From an uncultured Myxococcales bacterium (lineage in GTDB: Bacteria; Myxococcota_A; Bradymonadia; Bradymonadales; Bradymonadaceae), in NCBI GenBank assembly GCA_913058025.1, contig CAJXPN010000022.1:1-14448 (forward strand): a stretch of DNA of 14,448 nucleotides, given 5' to 3'. Shown in pieces: positions 13,330-14,448 of this stretch (positions within the stretch are counted from its first letter, which is position 1; the number at the start of each line of letters is the position of its first letter). Under the pieces are notes generated by a model that was given only the letters and a program-made list of their open reading frames with translations, was not told the origin of the DNA and did no database searches. A program made the position numbers and the translations under genes.

Positions 13330-13335
13330 GGTCTC

Positions 13336-13638
13336 ATGACACCCGAGGGCCTCACACTGCTGCCTTACAACACCACTTCACCGACCATGACCACCGCCGC
13401 CAAAGAACCTGATCCCCCCGCGTGGCGGGTCGAGACAGGACACAGACTCCGGAGGCTGCGCCTCGAGCGTGGACTCACTCTGCGCGCGCTCGCTGCAGAC
13501 GCTCGAATGTACTGGATCGAACTCGACCGGTACGAACGCGCCATGCAGGAGCCCAACCTCGAGCGGCTCTACGCGCTCGCGGACATCCTCGACACCGACC
13601 TCCACTCCATCCTCCCGCCGACGCGCGCCGAGGACTGA
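13336..13638 (+). CDS. XRE-family helix-turn-helix regulator
   Basis: 100 residues from ATG 13336, or 83 from the in-frame ATG 13387; neither has a clear ribosome binding site, so the start is uncertain. The core domain (about 34-92 of the long form) is a Cro/C1-type HTH: TGHRLRRLRLERGLTLRALA, then AADARMYWIELDRYERAMQE, then PNLERLYALADILDTDLHSI. It follows the usual order: R-x-L-R-x-x-R near helix 1, a recognition helix ending in ERAMQEPNLE, and a final LADILDTDL helix. No other domain is attached. It is divergent from the FtsH-like operon with 134 bases between the start codons, the classical position of a repressor or activator for such a system, which makes operon control plausible. It ends 53 bases from the convergent beta-helix gene. 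Confidence 0.88.
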   Translation: MTPEGLTLLPYNTTSPTMTTAAKEPDPPAWRVETGHRLRRLRLERGLTLRALAADARMYWIELDRYERAMQEPNLERLYALADILDTDLHSILPPTRAED

Positions 13639-13691
13639 ACGGCGCCGTGTGGCGCTCAGGTGCGTTGGCGCAGAGCCGAACGGGCCCAGTC

Positions 13692-14448
13692 TCACCCCAA
13701 CACGGTGAGGCCATCCGGGAGCGCCTCCCCACGGTGGGAGGGCACACCGTCCCACACGAACAACACGTTGTTGTTCTCGCGAGCGCGGCCCTTGAACCGG
13801 TTCGCCCTCATCTCCACGCCGTCCCCCACGGACACCCTCACCTGACCCGCCGGGCCCGTCATCATGCTCCCGGCGAACACCGCCGTGCAGCCCTTCGACG
13901 CGATGTTCCCCACGAACTCGCAGCCCGTCAGCTTGAGCACGCTCGGCTTGTGCGCCGCCGTCCCCTCACCCGCAACGGGGGCGGCGTCGAAGAACACGCC
14001 TCCTGCCGCGCCCTCCTCGGCCACGTTGTCCTGGAACACCGTCCCCTCACGCACCGACAACGACGCGTCCGACGACGACACGCCGCCCCCGTGCTCGGTC
14101 GCCCTGTTCGCGCGCAACAGCGTCCTCACCAACACCACCTCGGCGCCGCGGCTCAGCGAGATCGCGCCGCCCTCACCCTCCTCGCCCGTGCACGCGTTCA
14201 GCTCGAAGCTCGTCTGCTCGAGTTGCGCGCGGACCACACCGACCGCCGCCACGCCGCCGCCGCGCTCGATCGACTCGTTCTTCCTGAACGTCGCCCGCAC
14301 CACCTTCAACATCCCCGGCGCCGCGGGCCACCCGGACGCGAACACCGCCCCGCCCGTCCTCGCCTTCATGCCCTTGATCTCGGTCTCGTCCTCGCCGCCG
14401 TCGACGATGACCTTCGAGCCCAGCGCCGCCACCGCCCCGCCTGCGTAC
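13692..14448 (-). CDS. Beta-helix surface protein with Pmp-like repeats (5' end missing)
   Basis: An open frame of at least 251 codons runs off the window edge. The GTG at 14432 is only the Val of another GGAV repeat, since the codons before it (Tyr-Ala-Gly-Gly-Ala) continue in frame. Repeats alternate GGA[IV]/GGGV motifs (GGAVFAS, GGGVAAVG, GGAISLS, GGGVSSSD, AGGVFFD) with F-x-x-N-type motifs (FRKNES, FELNAC, LRANRA, FQDNVA, FVGNIA), about 30-40 residues per period. This is the pattern of polymorphic outer-membrane protein (Pmp) repeats, which fold as a right-handed parallel beta-helix and are displayed on or secreted from the cell. The C-terminus (PDGLTVLG) has no autotransporter barrel, so it would need another export route. 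Adhesion or contact function is inferred from the family only. Confidence 0.82.
   Translation of the reverse strand, partial: YAGGAVAALGSKVIVDGGEDETEIKGMKARTGGAVFASGWPAAPGMLKVVRATFRKNESIERGGGVAAVGVVRAQLEQTSFELNACTGEEGEGGAISLSRGAEVVLVRTLLRANRATEHGGGVSSSDASLSVREGTVFQDNVAEEGAAGGVFFDAAPVAGEGTAAHKPSVLKLTGCEFVGNIASKGCTAVFAGSMMTGPAGQVRVSVGDGVEMRANRFKGRARENNNVLFVWDGVPSHRGEALPDGLTVLG

Noticed and set aside
1..14448. CRISPR arrays, tRNA and rRNA genes
   Set aside because: No regularly spaced direct repeats, and no tRNA- or rRNA-like stretches were recognised on reading both strands.

Overview
The window is GC-rich DNA, with most codons ending in G or C, from a bacterium that is most likely a member of the Myxococcota (myxobacteria or relatives). 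The clues are an AgmX/PglI-type C-terminal domain, a Cys-rich repeat lipoprotein with a Ser/Thr/Gly-rich linker after its lipobox, a BspA-like lipoprotein, and a large FtsH/radical-SAM operon of a kind I associate with that group. This placement is inference; there is no rRNA or other marker gene. The first 48 bases are not genomic: they are an Illumina Nextera adapter with a readable i5 index, so base 49 is the true edge of the assembled sequence.

Left part (49-4626, plus strand): the 3' end of an AgmX/PglI-domain gene; a perfect 32-bp palindrome (391-422) that runs directly into an exact consensus parS site (421-436), the centromere element bound by ParB; a Cys-rich repeat lipoprotein (486-1643); a BspA-like/DUF285 lipoprotein (1699-2526); a 314-base non-coding stretch with an inverted repeat; a LysR-family regulator (2841-3755); a near-palindrome; and a small signal-peptide-bearing predicted outer-membrane beta-barrel protein (3870-4463). 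A strong hairpin (4568-4609) separates this plus-strand block from the minus-strand operon that converges on it. The three exported proteins suggest cell-surface functions; the parS site suggests, but does not prove, an origin-proximal chromosomal location.

Right part (4627-13201, minus strand): six genes that read as one operon. In transcription order they are an NrdG-like radical-SAM activase, an unknown 371-aa protein, a 187-aa protein with a charged central helix, a 731-aa soluble FtsH-like AAA+ ATPase/zinc metalloprotease, a 90-aa acidic small protein, and a 1107-aa two-part protein with a beta-rich front and a long helical-repeat back. Junctions 1-2 and 5-6 are translationally coupled. 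The three longer gaps each contain at least one strong GC-rich hairpin. A divergent XRE-type regulator gene (13336-13638) lies upstream and may control the operon. This resembles what I recall as 'FtsH ternary systems', proposed from comparative genomics to be threshold-triggered, ATP-dependent conflict or quality-control systems in socially complex bacteria. That identification is from memory and was not checked. A working model is that the activase performs redox or radical chemistry on a partner, the small proteins and the 1107-aa protein act as sensor, adaptor or substrate scaffold, and the FtsH-like protease is the energy-dependent executor.

Far right (13692-14448, minus strand): the 3' part of a right-handed beta-helix surface protein with Pmp-like GGA[IV]/FxxN repeats, running off the window edge.
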